Origin: Scilla litardierei
Lineage: Eukaryota > Streptophyta > Magnoliopsida > Asparagales > Asparagaceae
Reading direction: 5' to 3'
Assembly (NCBI GenBank): GCA_030789695.1
Contig: CM061142.1
Span: 795,883,258 to 795,947,257 of the forward strand
Length of the DNA stretch: 64,000 nt
How positions within the stretch are numbered: the stretch's first letter is position 1; each line of letters begins with the position of its first letter. Made by a program: the position numbers and the translations under genes. Below are positions 42,491-52,775 of the stretch, piece by piece. The notes beneath the pieces are model-generated. The model saw only the letters and a list, made by a program, of their open reading frames with translations. It was not told where the DNA came from and did no database searches.

Positions 42491-44106
42491 GCGAAAAGAA
42501 GAGGGCGGCCGAGGAAGAAGTAGAGCGACTCCTCGAGGCCAAATTTGTTCGGCCGGTGGACTATCCCGACTGGCTCGCCAATGTCGTTCTGGTAAAGAAG
42601 CCCAGTGGGAAGTGGCGCATGTGCGTCGACTTCACCGGCCTCAACAAGGTATGCCCGAAGGACAGCTTCCCTCTACCCAGAATCGACCACTTGGTGGACC
42701 AGGCGTCCGGCTATGAGTTGTTGAGCTTCATGGACGCCTTCTCGGGGTACAACCAGATACCGATGGCGGAGGAAGATGAGGAGAAGACATCGTTTGTCAC
42801 GGATAAAGGCACCTTCTGTTACACCAAGATGCCCTTCGGTCTGAAGAACGCCGGGGCGACCTATCAATGAATGGTTGACCGAATATTCGGCCCTCAGGTG
42901 GGGCGAAACCTGGAGGTTTACATCGACGACATGCTGGTAAAGAGCGGAAGGGCCCCCGACCACCTCACAGACCTGCAAGAAACCTTCCGGAGGGTCCGCC
43001 GGTACAACCTGAGGCTAAACCCCGTGAAGTGTATTTTTGGTGTGCAATCGGGAAAATTCCTGGGCTTCATGATAACGAAGCGGGGAATCGAGGTAAACCC
43101 CGACAAGGTGACGGCCCTCATCGGTATGACGGAGCCCCGGACGATCCGGGACTTGCAGCGACTGAACGGCCGGATCGTTGCTTTGGGGCGATTCCTGTCG
43201 AAGTCAGCGGAGAAGTCGCTCCCTTTGTTCAGGGTCTTGCGCACAGCCTTGGGCGAAGCTAAAGATCAAAGGAAGGTGATCCCGTGGGATGACGACTGCG
43301 CCAGGGCGTTCGCGGAGCTGAGGGCATACCTACAGAGCCCACCGCTCCTCGCGCGACCGGAGGAGGGCGAACCCTTGGGATTGTACCTGGCGACCACCGA
43401 TGGGGCCGTTAGCTCCGTCCTGATCAAGGAGGAAGGAGGAGTGCAACGCCCCGTTTACTACGCCAGCCAGATCCTCCGGGAGGCGGAGACTCGTTACAGC
43501 CTTATCGAGAAAGCCGCCTACTGCCTAATCACAACGGCCCGGAAGCTCCGACCCTACTTCCAGGCCCACCCCATAATCGTCCACACCAACATGCCCCTCG
43601 AGAAGAACCTGAAAAGGCTGGAGCGGTCGGGGAGGATGCTCAATTGGAGTGTCGAGCTCAGCGAGTTCGACATAACTTACAAAGCCCGGACGGCAATCAA
43701 GGCCCAAGCGCTGGCAGACTTCGTGGTGGAATGCACAACGGAAGTCCCACCGGGGGACCGGACGGAGCTCCCATCGGAGACCACGTCCCCGCGGAGGACC
43801 GGGGTGGGTGAACCCTCAGCACTCTCCTCGACGACGGTGGGTGAATTATGGACAATCCACGTCGACGGCTTCGCAACAGGCTCTGGGACAGGAGCAGGTA
43901 TAGTCATTCAAACCCCGGATGGATGTTCGCTGGAGTACGCCCTGCGCTTCAGCTTCCCGGCCACCAACAATGTCGCAGAATATGAAGCCGCGGTGAACGG
44001 GTTGAAGCTCGCAAGGGCGGGTGGGGGCGACGAACGTGTTGCTCCTGAGTGACTCCCGCCTCGTCATCCAACAAATCCTGGGGGCTTCGAAGCCCGAGAA
44101 GAAACA
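42490..44106 (+). pseudogene. Tat reverse transcriptase and RNase H
   Basis: RT motifs: YPDWLANVVLVKKPSGKWRM, CVDFTGLNKVCPKDSFPLPRID, FMDAFSGYNQI, MPFGLKNAGATYQ, then TGA at 42868 where relatives have Arg, and the catalytic YIDDMLVKS (about 42919-42945). LQRLNGRIVALGRFLSKSAEK follows. RNase H: WTIHVDGFATGSGTGAGIVI, with NNVAEYEAAVNGLKLA; a frameshift at about 44015-44030 separates it from the SDSRLVIQQI motif. The functions would be cDNA synthesis and RNA removal. Confidence 0.88.
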
Positions 44107-45570
44107 ATGAAGCGATACCTAAACCGCATCCAGATCGAACTCCGAAAGTTCGAGAAAGCGGACGTCCAACACCTACCCCGCTCCAATAACCTCCGGGCGG
44201 ATGCCCTGTCAAAGCTGGCTTCCTCTTCGGCGGCCGAGATCGGGAAGGCAATCTACGTGGAAAACCTGGCGACGCCAACCATCGACGAGGGAGAACTGAT
44301 GTGCGCGGACACGAGGACGTCGTGGATGACCCCCATAATGAAGTACCTAGAGGCGGGCGAGTTACCCGAGGAACGGATGCTGGCAAAACAGGTGGAAAGG
44401 CGGGCCCTTTCATTCGTACTTCTCGACGGAGTGCTGTACCGCCGCCGCCGAGCCAACTTCGACATCCTGCCCTACCTGAAATGTTTGGGCCCGGCGCAGG
44501 CTGAGCAAGTCATCCGCGAGGTGCATGAAGGCTTTTGCGGAAACCACCATGGCGGGCGCACCATCGCCCACAAAGTGATGCGCCAAGGGTACTACTGGCC
44601 GACAATGATACGGGATGCGGTACAGTACGTCAAGAAGTGCGAGGCATGCCAGAAGTTCTGCCGGCGGACGACTGCACCCCCGGCCAACCTAATGCCCATC
44701 CTGAGCCCGATCCCCTTCGCCAAGTGGGGGCTCGACATCCTAGGGCCATTCCCAAAGGCCTCCGGGGGAAGAAAATACCTAGTCGTCACCGTGGACTACT
44801 TCACAAAATGGATCGAGGCAGAGCCGCTGGCGCGAATCGCGTGGACGGATATGAAGGGCTTCATCTGGCAATCCATCATATGCCGCTTTGGGATTCTCCG
44901 CTCCATTGTCACGGATAACGGAAATCAGTTCGATTGCGAGGGCTTCCGCAACTTCTGCTCGGGCTGGGGAATCAAACTCCAATTCGCGTCAGGCGCCCAC
45001 CCACAGTGCAACGGAATGGCGGAGGCCGCGAATAAATGTATCCTGAACCCAATGAAAAAGAAGGTGGACGCCGCTCTGGGGGCTTGGGTCGACGAACTAC
45101 CGGGGATCCTGTGGTCTTATCGTACCACCCACAAGGCCTCGACTGGGGAAAGCCCCTTCATGCTAGCATACGGATCGGAGGCGGTATTTCCCGTGGAAAT
45201 TGGCGAGGAGACACTCCGGCTGAAGCTCTTCGACGAAGAAACCAACGGAGAAGGACTCGGTCTCAGTTTGGAGTTGATAGACGAGGTGCGAGATCGGGCC
45301 TTGACTAGCCTCGTCAAGCACAGCCAAAGGATGGCACGGTTTTACGACTCCCGGGTGAAACCGCGGACCTTCAGGATCGGCGATTTGGTCCTCCGAGATG
45401 CCACCTTCCGCCCCGAGACAGCAAAGCGGGGAAAGCTGGCCGCTAAATGGGAAGGACCCTACACGGTCATCGACATTGTCGGGCCGGCCACGTACATCCT
45501 GGCTACCCCCGAAGGGAGCGAACTGGCCCACCCTTGGAACGCAAAACATCTGCTGAAATTCTACCAATAA
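44107..45570 (+). CDS. Tat integrase (with RNase H tail)
   Basis: The open frame of 487 residues starts MKRYLNRIQIELRKFEKADV, the end of RNase H (RSNNLRADALSKLAS). The zinc finger is H..H..C..C (VHEGFCGNHHGGRTIAHK..CEACQKF). Catalytic residues: Asp in WGLDILGPFP, Asp in IVTDNGNQF and Glu in NGMAEAANK. The C-terminal region is GPYTVIDIVGPATYIL, ending WNAKHLLKFYQ as in other Tat elements. The frame itself is intact, but it lacks a start of its own since it is normally part of the polyprotein. Confidence 0.85.
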   Translation: MKRYLNRIQIELRKFEKADVQHLPRSNNLRADALSKLASSSAAEIGKAIYVENLATPTIDEGELMCADTRTSWMTPIMKYLEAGELPEERMLAKQVERRALSFVLLDGVLYRRRRANFDILPYLKCLGPAQAEQVIREVHEGFCGNHHGGRTIAHKVMRQGYYWPTMIRDAVQYVKKCEACQKFCRRTTAPPANLMPILSPIPFAKWGLDILGPFPKASGGRKYLVVTVDYFTKWIEAEPLARIAWTDMKGFIWQSIICRFGILRSIVTDNGNQFDCEGFRNFCSGWGIKLQFASGAHPQCNGMAEAANKCILNPMKKKVDAALGAWVDELPGILWSYRTTHKASTGESPFMLAYGSEAVFPVEIGEETLRLKLFDEETNGEGLGLSLELIDEVRDRALTSLVKHSQRMARFYDSRVKPRTFRIGDLVLRDATFRPETAKRGKLAAKWEGPYTVIDIVGPATYILATPEGSELAHPWNAKHLLKFYQ

Positions 45571-45664
45571 TTGTGAGTCTTTCTTTTCTTATACGCAATG
45601 TCAGTATCCATCCGTTCTTCCCAATATGGTTATTCCTGCACAAGTTTTGCAGTTCGATAAAACT

Positions 45665-47300
45665 CCGAACCTCTGGGGCAGGGCCAACCCTAGCCACCCA
45701 AACCAGAGAAGGGCACGGGCCGGGCTACGTGCCCGCTCCCCCCCTCCAGACCTTTGGGGCAGGGCCAACCCTAGTCACCCAAACCAGAGAAGGGCACGGG
45801 CCGGGCTACGCGCCCGCTCCCCCCCTCCAGACCTCTGGGGCAGGGCCAACCCTAGCCACCCAAACCAGAGAAGGGCACGGGCCGGGCTATGCGCCCGCTC
45901 CCCTCCTCAAGACCTCTGGGGCAGGGCCAACCCTAGCCACCCAAACCACAGGTGGGCACGGGCCGGGCTACGCGCCCGCTCCCCCCCTCCAGACCTCTGG
46001 GGCAGGGCCAACCCTAGCCACCCAAACCAGAGAAGGGCACGGGCCGGGCTACGCGCCCGCTCCCCCCTCCAGACCTCTGGGGCAGGGCCAACCCTAGCCA
46101 CCCAAACCAGAGAAGGGCACGGGCCGGGCTACGCGCCCGCTCCCCCCCCATCCAGACCTCTGGGGCAGGGCCAACCCTAGCCACCCAAACCATAGAAGGG
46201 CACGGGCCGGGCTACGCGCCCGCTCCCCCCCTCAGACCTCTGGGGCAGGGCCAACCCTAGCCACCCAAACCAGAGAAGGGCACGGGCCGGGCTACGCGAC
46301 CGCTCCCCCCTCCAGACCTCTGGGGCAGGGCCAACCCTAGCCACCCAAACCAGAGAAGGGCACGGGCCGGGCTACGTGCCCGCTCCCCCCCCCTCAAGAC
46401 CTCTGGGGCAGGGCCAACCCTAGCCACCCAAACCAGAGGTGGGCACGGGCCGGGCTACGCGCCTGCTCCCCCCTCCAGACCTCTGGGGCAGGGCCAACCC
46501 TAGCCACCCAAACCAAAGAAGGGCACGGGCCGGGCTACGCGCCCGCTCCCCCCCTCCAGACCTCTGGGGCAGGGCCAACCCTAGCCACCCAAACCAGAGA
46601 AGGGCACGGGCCGGGCTACGCGCCCGCTCCCCCCCCTCCAAACCTCTGGGGCAGGGCCAACCCTAGCCACCCAAACCAGAGAAGGGCACGGGCCGGGCTA
46701 CGTGCCCGCTCCCCCCTCAAGACCTCTGGGGCAGGGCCAACCCTAGCCACCCAAACCAGAGGTGGGCACGGGCCGGGCTACGCGCCTGCTCCCCCCTCCA
46801 GACCTCTGGGGCAGGGCCAACCCTAGCCACCCAAACCAGAGAAGGGCACGGGCCGGGCTACGCGCCCGCTCCCCCCCTCCAGACCTCTGGGGCAGGGCCA
46901 ACCCTAGCCACCCAAACCAGAGAAGGGCACGGGCCGGGCTACGCGCCCGCTCCCCCCTCCAGACCTCTGGGGCAGGGCCAACCCTAGCCACCCAAACCAG
47001 AGAAGGGCACGGGCCGGGCTACGCGCCCGCTCCCCCCCACCAGACCTCTGGGGCAGGGCCAACCCTAGCCACCCAAACCAGAGAAGGGCACGGGCCGGGC
47101 TATGCGCCCGCTCCCCCCCCCTCCAGACCTCTGGGGCAGGGCCAACCCTAGCCACCCAAAACCAGAGAAGGGCACTGGCCGGGCTACGCACCCGCTCCCC
47201 CCCTCCAGACCTCTGGGGCAGGGCCAACCCTAGCCACCCAAACCAGGGAAGGGCATGGGCCGGGCTACACGTCCGCTCCCCCCTCCCGTCCTCGGGGGCG
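45665..47300 (+). repeat. minisatellite, about 21 copies of an 80-bp unit
   Basis: The unit contains GACCTCTGGGGCAGGGCC and CCCAAACCAGAGAAGGGC plus a C run of variable length. The start TGGGGCAGGGCC recurs at about 45675, 45756, 45836 and so on to 47214, with a diverged last copy at about 47297. Copies differ mainly in C-run length (5-9). All reading frames look open on both strands because the unit lacks stops; it is not a gene. It lies just after the integrase stop codon. Confidence 0.93.
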
Positions 47301-49970
47301 GGGCCAACCCGAAAGGGACCACATACCCATGACTCTCGAAAAGTCAAAAGGGAACAGGGGCACACGAACCGGGACGAAATGGCATCAGTTCCCGAGTCGG
47401 CGGCCCCGATGGGACTCGACGAAATAAAAGGACGCTCGAAAAACACGCTACCATTAATAATGCGCTCTAAAAGAGGACCCGTGACAGCCACCTGGCAGAG
47501 GCAGTTTCCCACAGACGCGAATTCGAGGAGCCCATTAATAATGCCAACTCGGCGTAATAAATAAGGGAGAAACCGTCAGCGAGATCTCCCTATAAAGACG
47601 CCACACCCCCTTCCGAAAGAAGGAGAAACCATCAGCGAGATCTCTCTATAAACACGCCCCTCCCCCCTTTTTTGAAAGTAGGAGAACCGGCAGACATGAA
47701 AAACCGCCATTTGATCCCCCCACCCACCGAAAAACGGGCAGAGATAAATCGCCCAAACAAAAGGGAGGTCACCGGCCATCAATGGTTCCCGCCGCCCAGG
47801 ACAGCGGCGTCCACATCTCCAGCATCGCCAACTGGATATTCCACTTACAAACGGATCGCTAACCGGATATTCCGCTTACACAAGCGAAATCCACCTTTCA
47901 CGCCTCCGTCCCCTAAACAAGGACGAGTCGGGGAAAGAATGACATCCGTTCAAAGCTGACTGGGTAGGCGAAAGCCCCCGGCACTGGCTGGCCAGTACCT
48001 CCTCGCCCTCGACCTCCGGTCGAGGACCTCGGAAAGGCTGCATCCCCGACTTGCCCAAACGGCGAGTCCTGGCATGTCAGCTCGCCCATGCACCATCGGG
48101 CGCCGAGCCCCACCCTCAAACCGAAGCAGCGAGGCACAGGGCGGCGGAGGACGGCCCTATGCTCAAGAACCTCCCCAAGGAGCAAGCCGCAGCAGGACGG
48201 CTTCCCTCCTCGGCGCCTCTTCCGGACCGAGGAAAACCCTTTCCGCGGCAGGAGATGACGAAGTAACGGGGGGACAGCGGCCCGATCGCCAAAGAGACCT
48301 CGCAACACTTCAGAACAGAAGGCGACCAATCGCCTCCGCGCCAAAAACGGCTCCATTCAAAGCGGGCCCGCACGGCCCTCGGTCACTCCTAGATCCGGAA
48401 GTCAGTTAGCCCACGCGACCGGGCGAGGATAGCTATAAAGCCCCTCCCCGAGCCGGATCTGACCCCACAACGGGCGACGAACTAAGAACTCATGTACAAG
48501 CTGTAGCTCAGCTCTTACACATTTAAATAAAAATAAAAACATTCTTCTTCATACACTCAGATTCTTCGGAGAACACCGTAACTCGTACCCCGCGATACGA
48601 GGCTTCGAACCGAGCTTCCCCCGCCCCCGCTCCCTGAAAGTCACCGACAACTTTCGCTCAATGGGAAAGGGGTGAACTAATGCTCGCCCTACGTACCCGG
48701 TTCGGTCCAAAATCATATCATGATAGGACAGCGTATCTCATCCCGAACCCCTTCGCCGACACCCCGCCCCGCCAAAAGCAACGCAAGCCGACAACATCCC
48801 CTTCCCCGCGACCTAGCGGTCCCGGACACGGAAATGTTGGGGGCATAATTAGGAATCGTGTAACTCACGCAAGAAGCCAAGACACGTGACCTAGAACGGA
48901 CCGGTCGCAAGGCCCTGTCTCGTCAGAGCAGCGCCATGATGCAACCTGACATAACGAAAGGACGATTGGACAACACGCCATCGGCAGCAACACGCCCCCC
49001 GAAAGGCCAGAGTGCCGGATACCGCCAGGGAAAAGCGATTCCCAAAGCGCGGGATTCCGCAGAACCCATTAACGGCGCTAATCCCCCGCATTACCCAAGA
49101 AAAACCCTTCCACAGAGTCTCGCTATAAATACCCCCCTTCAGAGGTCAGGGGGAAGGAGGAAGAGAGACGCAGGGGATTCCCATACCCTCACTCCGGGCA
49201 CAAAACGGCCCCAAATGCCCCACCGCCTCCAACTGGATATTCCCCTTACACATGGGAGGCACCGCCCGCCAGCTTTCCTCCTGCTTGTTAATGTATCAAA
49301 AGGCGGGTCCAGATAGCTGGCCGCGGGCCGCAACACCCTAATAAACGCCGCCACCTTCTGCGATCCCCACAGGGTGCCGGGGGAGGGAAGACCCCTCAAC
49401 GGCTCGCCCAGCAGCGCCACCACCGCCACCTCATCCTCAGCCACCCAGGAGTTCCCCCTCGGTGTGCGGGGTCCCCGGCGAGGCCGCGCAACCCCCCAGC
49501 ACGGCGACAACAAGGCAAAACGCGAGGAAGCAAAGAAGGAGAAAAGGAGAGGACCCCCTCCTGCGACCGTGGGTCGGCTCCTCGGGTCGCCCTCGGACAG
49601 AGATGGTAGGAATTCAGTAATCGACATACGGGAAGACCGCCCTGACGCAGGGATCTGCTCCTCCTGGCAAAACGGACAACAAATGTGGACCACACTCCGT
49701 CCCACACATCTTCTCCTAAGTCTTGTAAATATCGCCGAGATTTCCGATAAAGATTGGTGCATAATACTTTCCCTTTTTTCTTTTTTTTCTTTCTTTCTTT
49801 CTTCTTTTTTTTCCTTTTTTCGAACAACGCCCCGCTATAGCGGGACACATCCCGCGGGGCCGGCGTCACCCCCCGGAGCCGAGATCCAGGTCCGAATCCC
49901 AAGTAAAAGGTAGTATCACGGTAACGTTACGCCATCCGAGCCGAACCAGGCTTCCGCTTCGCACTCGAAT
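47301..49970. other. 3' untranslated region of the Tat element
   Basis: No protein was recognised. It contains repeated promoter-like modules: a duplicated AGCGAGATCTC(C/T)CTATAAA block (47578-47606 and 47634-47662), CTATAAAGCCCCTCC (48432) and CTATAAATACCCCCC (49122); also repeated AACTGGATATTCC(A/C)CTTACA (47829 and 49230). A pyrimidine tract runs 49769-49822. Several overlapping open frames show no family features. Confidence 0.6.
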
Positions 49971-49982
49971 GCCGGGGGCAAT
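49971..49982 (+). promoter_or_regulatory. polypurine tract region of the Tat element
   Basis: GCCGGGGGCAAT directly before the 3' LTR start at 49983. Confidence 0.65.
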
Positions 49983-51056
49983 TGTTACGACCTAAAGATC
50001 GTGGGGGCCCGGCTCCCGCCCGGATCCGCTAACATATCCCATTAACTCGCCCTGTCACAAAGGGGCCGCCGCCCCGAGAGTCCGGGGCATCACGGAGACA
50101 GGTGCGCCTGGTGGCGCTCCCCGAAACGGCTGAGGCGAACAACTGTAGCCGGCCGAGGCGAACAACCGCAGCCGCCCGACCCACCGGGGGTAGCGCGTTA
50201 GGGGACGCTTGGGTAGCTAGGCTAGGCCTATTGACGGGCCGGCTGGGCCGGACAACCCCCGACCGGAACGGCCGGTCCGATTCCCGCGAACCGCGGCGCC
50301 AAAAGTGAGCCAGACCTTTAGTTCGACGCTAACGACAAACAGCCTAGGATAAGGACACGACTGACACATACGTCACCCGACCGCCTGACAAAGCACCCCC
50401 AGGCGGCTGACCTGACCGGCGGTTAGTGCTTTCGGCCCTGACATCCCGACAAAAGCACCCCTGGGCCGTTGCGCCGCCTGACAGAGGCAGGTCAGAAACT
50501 CCTGTTCCCGATGTCCTTGTCCGAAGCCTCCGCTGACACCCGAGCCAGCTCAGCACGCCTAGTCATCACCCGTCAGGTATAAATACCTCCTCTCCTCTTA
50601 CGGAGAAGGGGTTAGAAAAACTCTCTTATCTTCTATCATTCACACACGAGAGCAAAGGTCCTCCATATCTTTGTTCTCCCACCTATAGCTCGTCACGCGA
50701 GGCGGACACACAGTTAGTCCGGCCGGCGTGTCTAGCCCCCCATTTAAGCCCTTTTACTGACTTAGGCATCGGAGGGGCTAAGGGTTGAACCCCAACCCCG
50801 CCCTTCTGACGAGTTGTTCGTGCTGCAGGAGAGCTCGCCCCTTGGCCAAAGTCAGCGTCAGCCTCCCGCCGTCCAACCTTCCTCAGCTGCGTCCGACGAG
50901 ATACGATCCCGTGAGCTCCACCGGCAACGGATCCAACCTCTTCATCCCACTAATCACTTGTAAAACAGCCTACCTAACCCCTCATTTCCATATAACCACC
51001 GTGCCCTTGGTTCCCCATAATACAAATTCATTGTACGCGAGTTCCACCTCGTAACA
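49983..51056 (+). repeat. 3' LTR of the Tat element
   Basis: TGTTACGACC..CTCGTAACA, one base shorter than the 5' LTR (GGGCCGG against GGGCGCGG). TATAAATA at 50578-50585 and the hallmark hairpin near 50761-50814. Confidence 0.92.
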
Positions 51057-51061
51057 CACGT

Positions 51062-51433
51062 GGTCTACGAGATAATTATATTTTCTAGTTTCCTTTACAA
51101 ATATGTTTTACTTGAGATATATGCGTGGTTGTACTTTTTTATGCCAGTAGCATATTTAGAACTGCGTGGATGTTTAAGTAAGTAAAAATGTGTTTTTCGG
51201 GAACGGCCATTGAATACCTATTTACATTCTTGCACTTTTATTTTTCTTTTGAGAGAATTTGTAAGTGAGGAAGTTTGTATTAAAAGCCAAAGCTCGGAGC
51301 AACAACATATGAAGACGGAGATATAGGGACCCAGTTTGGGTTTCCAAAGTTGCATTTTTCTTTTTTTCTCTTATGGATTGTAAACGAACTTTGGACTGTG
51401 TACTATTTTGGGTATCTGGCCGATCCCCACATT
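51062..51433 (+). other. copia leader, third part
   Basis: Continuation of 38437 after the Tat insertion; AT-rich and without genes. It ends at TTTAC (51434-51438), the target of the SIRE-type element. Confidence 0.55.
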
Positions 51434-51438
51434 TTTAC

Positions 51439-52752
51439 TGTTGGAACTTGGTATTTCCATCCTCTCTTCCATAAGGTTTTGATGTGACAAATCATTATAT
51501 TTCATGTTACTAACTCTATCTATGCAGATGTACAACTACAACGCAAATTCATTTACATCACGCATATGATCAAAGTACAAGGAAACTCTGCAAAAACAGT
51601 GTTGCTACTCAAAATTACGTGTGAAACACGTATCTACGGAATGATGTAATTTTTACTTTTTAGATAGCTTCAGGGCCTTGGTTATATCTTATCATATATC
51701 CCTAAAGCTCAAATCTACATCATCTCCTAACTCATTTCGATCCTAAGTCAAAATTCGTATTTTTAAGTATTAGCCTACTAGGATTTTTCCTAGCCTATCA
51801 AAACAGTTATATTTTGACTTGATACTTTCAGAAAAAGGATCTATCTGTTGTCTATTCCACGTCACCAAAATTTTGTGACCGGTTGTTACCGTTTCAAAAT
51901 TGGCAGGCTACGAATTTTCGTAGCATGCCAAAATTCTTTTGGGACTGAAACTTTCCAGAACAGTTTCTGACCGTTCTCCAACGTTCCTCTCAGTTTCTGA
52001 ACGTTGTGCAACGTCTCTTTTAGAGTCGTTCACAACCGTTTCTAAAACCTATAAAAGGAGGGGTACCCCCTCTCATTTTCCACACACTTTCTTCTTCTTT
52101 ATTCTGATTTTGTTGAAAGCAAGTCCTTAATCTTCTTAAGTAATTCTGCCATTAGTTGTTCTTTTCTTATTTGTAAGAAGAAATCATTAGATTTCTCTCT
52201 TCATTTAAGAACGGAAGAACTTGGATTTTCAACATCACTTTTGGAAAGTTGTTTGTGTTCATAATTGCAAGAAGATATCAATAGATCTCTCTCTTCTTTT
52301 ATGAACCAGAGAACTTCAAGTGTTGCGCTTCATTACATATCTTTTACATCTTGAAGTTCATCTTCTAAACACCATCCTTGAATTCATTCTCTGAAATTTA
52401 TAACAAGGCTATAGGTGTTTTTCTATTTCTTATTTAACAGGTTGGAATCTCTGTTTAGAGATTGTACAAAGTTTGGGACACGGGGAGTGTCGCCATTTTT
52501 GTAAGTTCATGCTTGCGGGGCAAGTGATTATAGTGGATTGAAAATCTCTACGGGGTAGAGGACTGGAGTAGGATCACAAGGATCCGAACCAGGATAAATC
52601 TCTGTGTTTGCGATTGGTTTAATTTTCAGCACTTGTCATTTTTTTTCTGTGCCATCTTTGCAAATATTACTAACATCTTATTTGCGATAATTTTTTAATA
52701 TACACTATTCACCCCCCCTCTAGTGTATTGATCCTTACAGGCTAAAATTACA
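51439..52752 (+). repeat. 5' LTR of the SIRE-type element
   Basis: Starts TGTTGGAACTTGG and ends CTAAAATTACA. TATAAAAG at 52050-52057. A 15-bp-arm hairpin lies at 51900-51931 and a second (CTAGGATTTTTCCTAG) at about 51778-51793. The end contains the SIRE-typical TATTCACCCCCCCTCTAGTG. Confidence 0.92.
51900..51931. repeat. hairpin TTGGCAGGCTACGAA..TTCGTAGCATGCCAA
   Basis: Arms of 15 bp with one mismatch and a TT loop. Copies: 61380-61411 (3' LTR), 57692-57723 (after pol; 13 of 15 pairs) and a decayed one at 60666-60692 (near the polypurine tract). Confidence 0.88.
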
Positions 52753-52754
52753 TT

Positions 52755-52766
52755 TGGTATCAAAGC
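52755..52766 (+). promoter_or_regulatory. primer binding site (tRNA-Met type) of the SIRE element
   Basis: TGGTATCAAAGC, the usual plant copia site for initiator tRNA-Met with one change, two bases after the LTR end. Confidence 0.85.
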
Positions 52767-52775
52767 AAGGTTAAG

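Larger units (their letters stand above)
38443..51056 (+). mobile_element. Tat-type Ty3/gypsy element, full length, GC-rich, mutated
   Basis: 12614 bp, LTRs 38443-39517 (1075 bp) and 49983-51056 (1074 bp), duplication CACGT at 38438-38442 and 51057-51061. About ten differences between LTRs (near 1 percent by eye). Order: primer site, gag, protease, RT, RNase H, integrase, minisatellite, long 3' region, polypurine tract. Three frameshifts and three stops were seen in coding parts. Confidence 0.92.

Noticed and set aside
45447..47512. Long overlapping open frames on both strands through the minisatellite
   Set aside because: They exist only because the 80-bp unit has no stop codons; the peptides are exact tandem copies and differ by frame wherever the C run changes.
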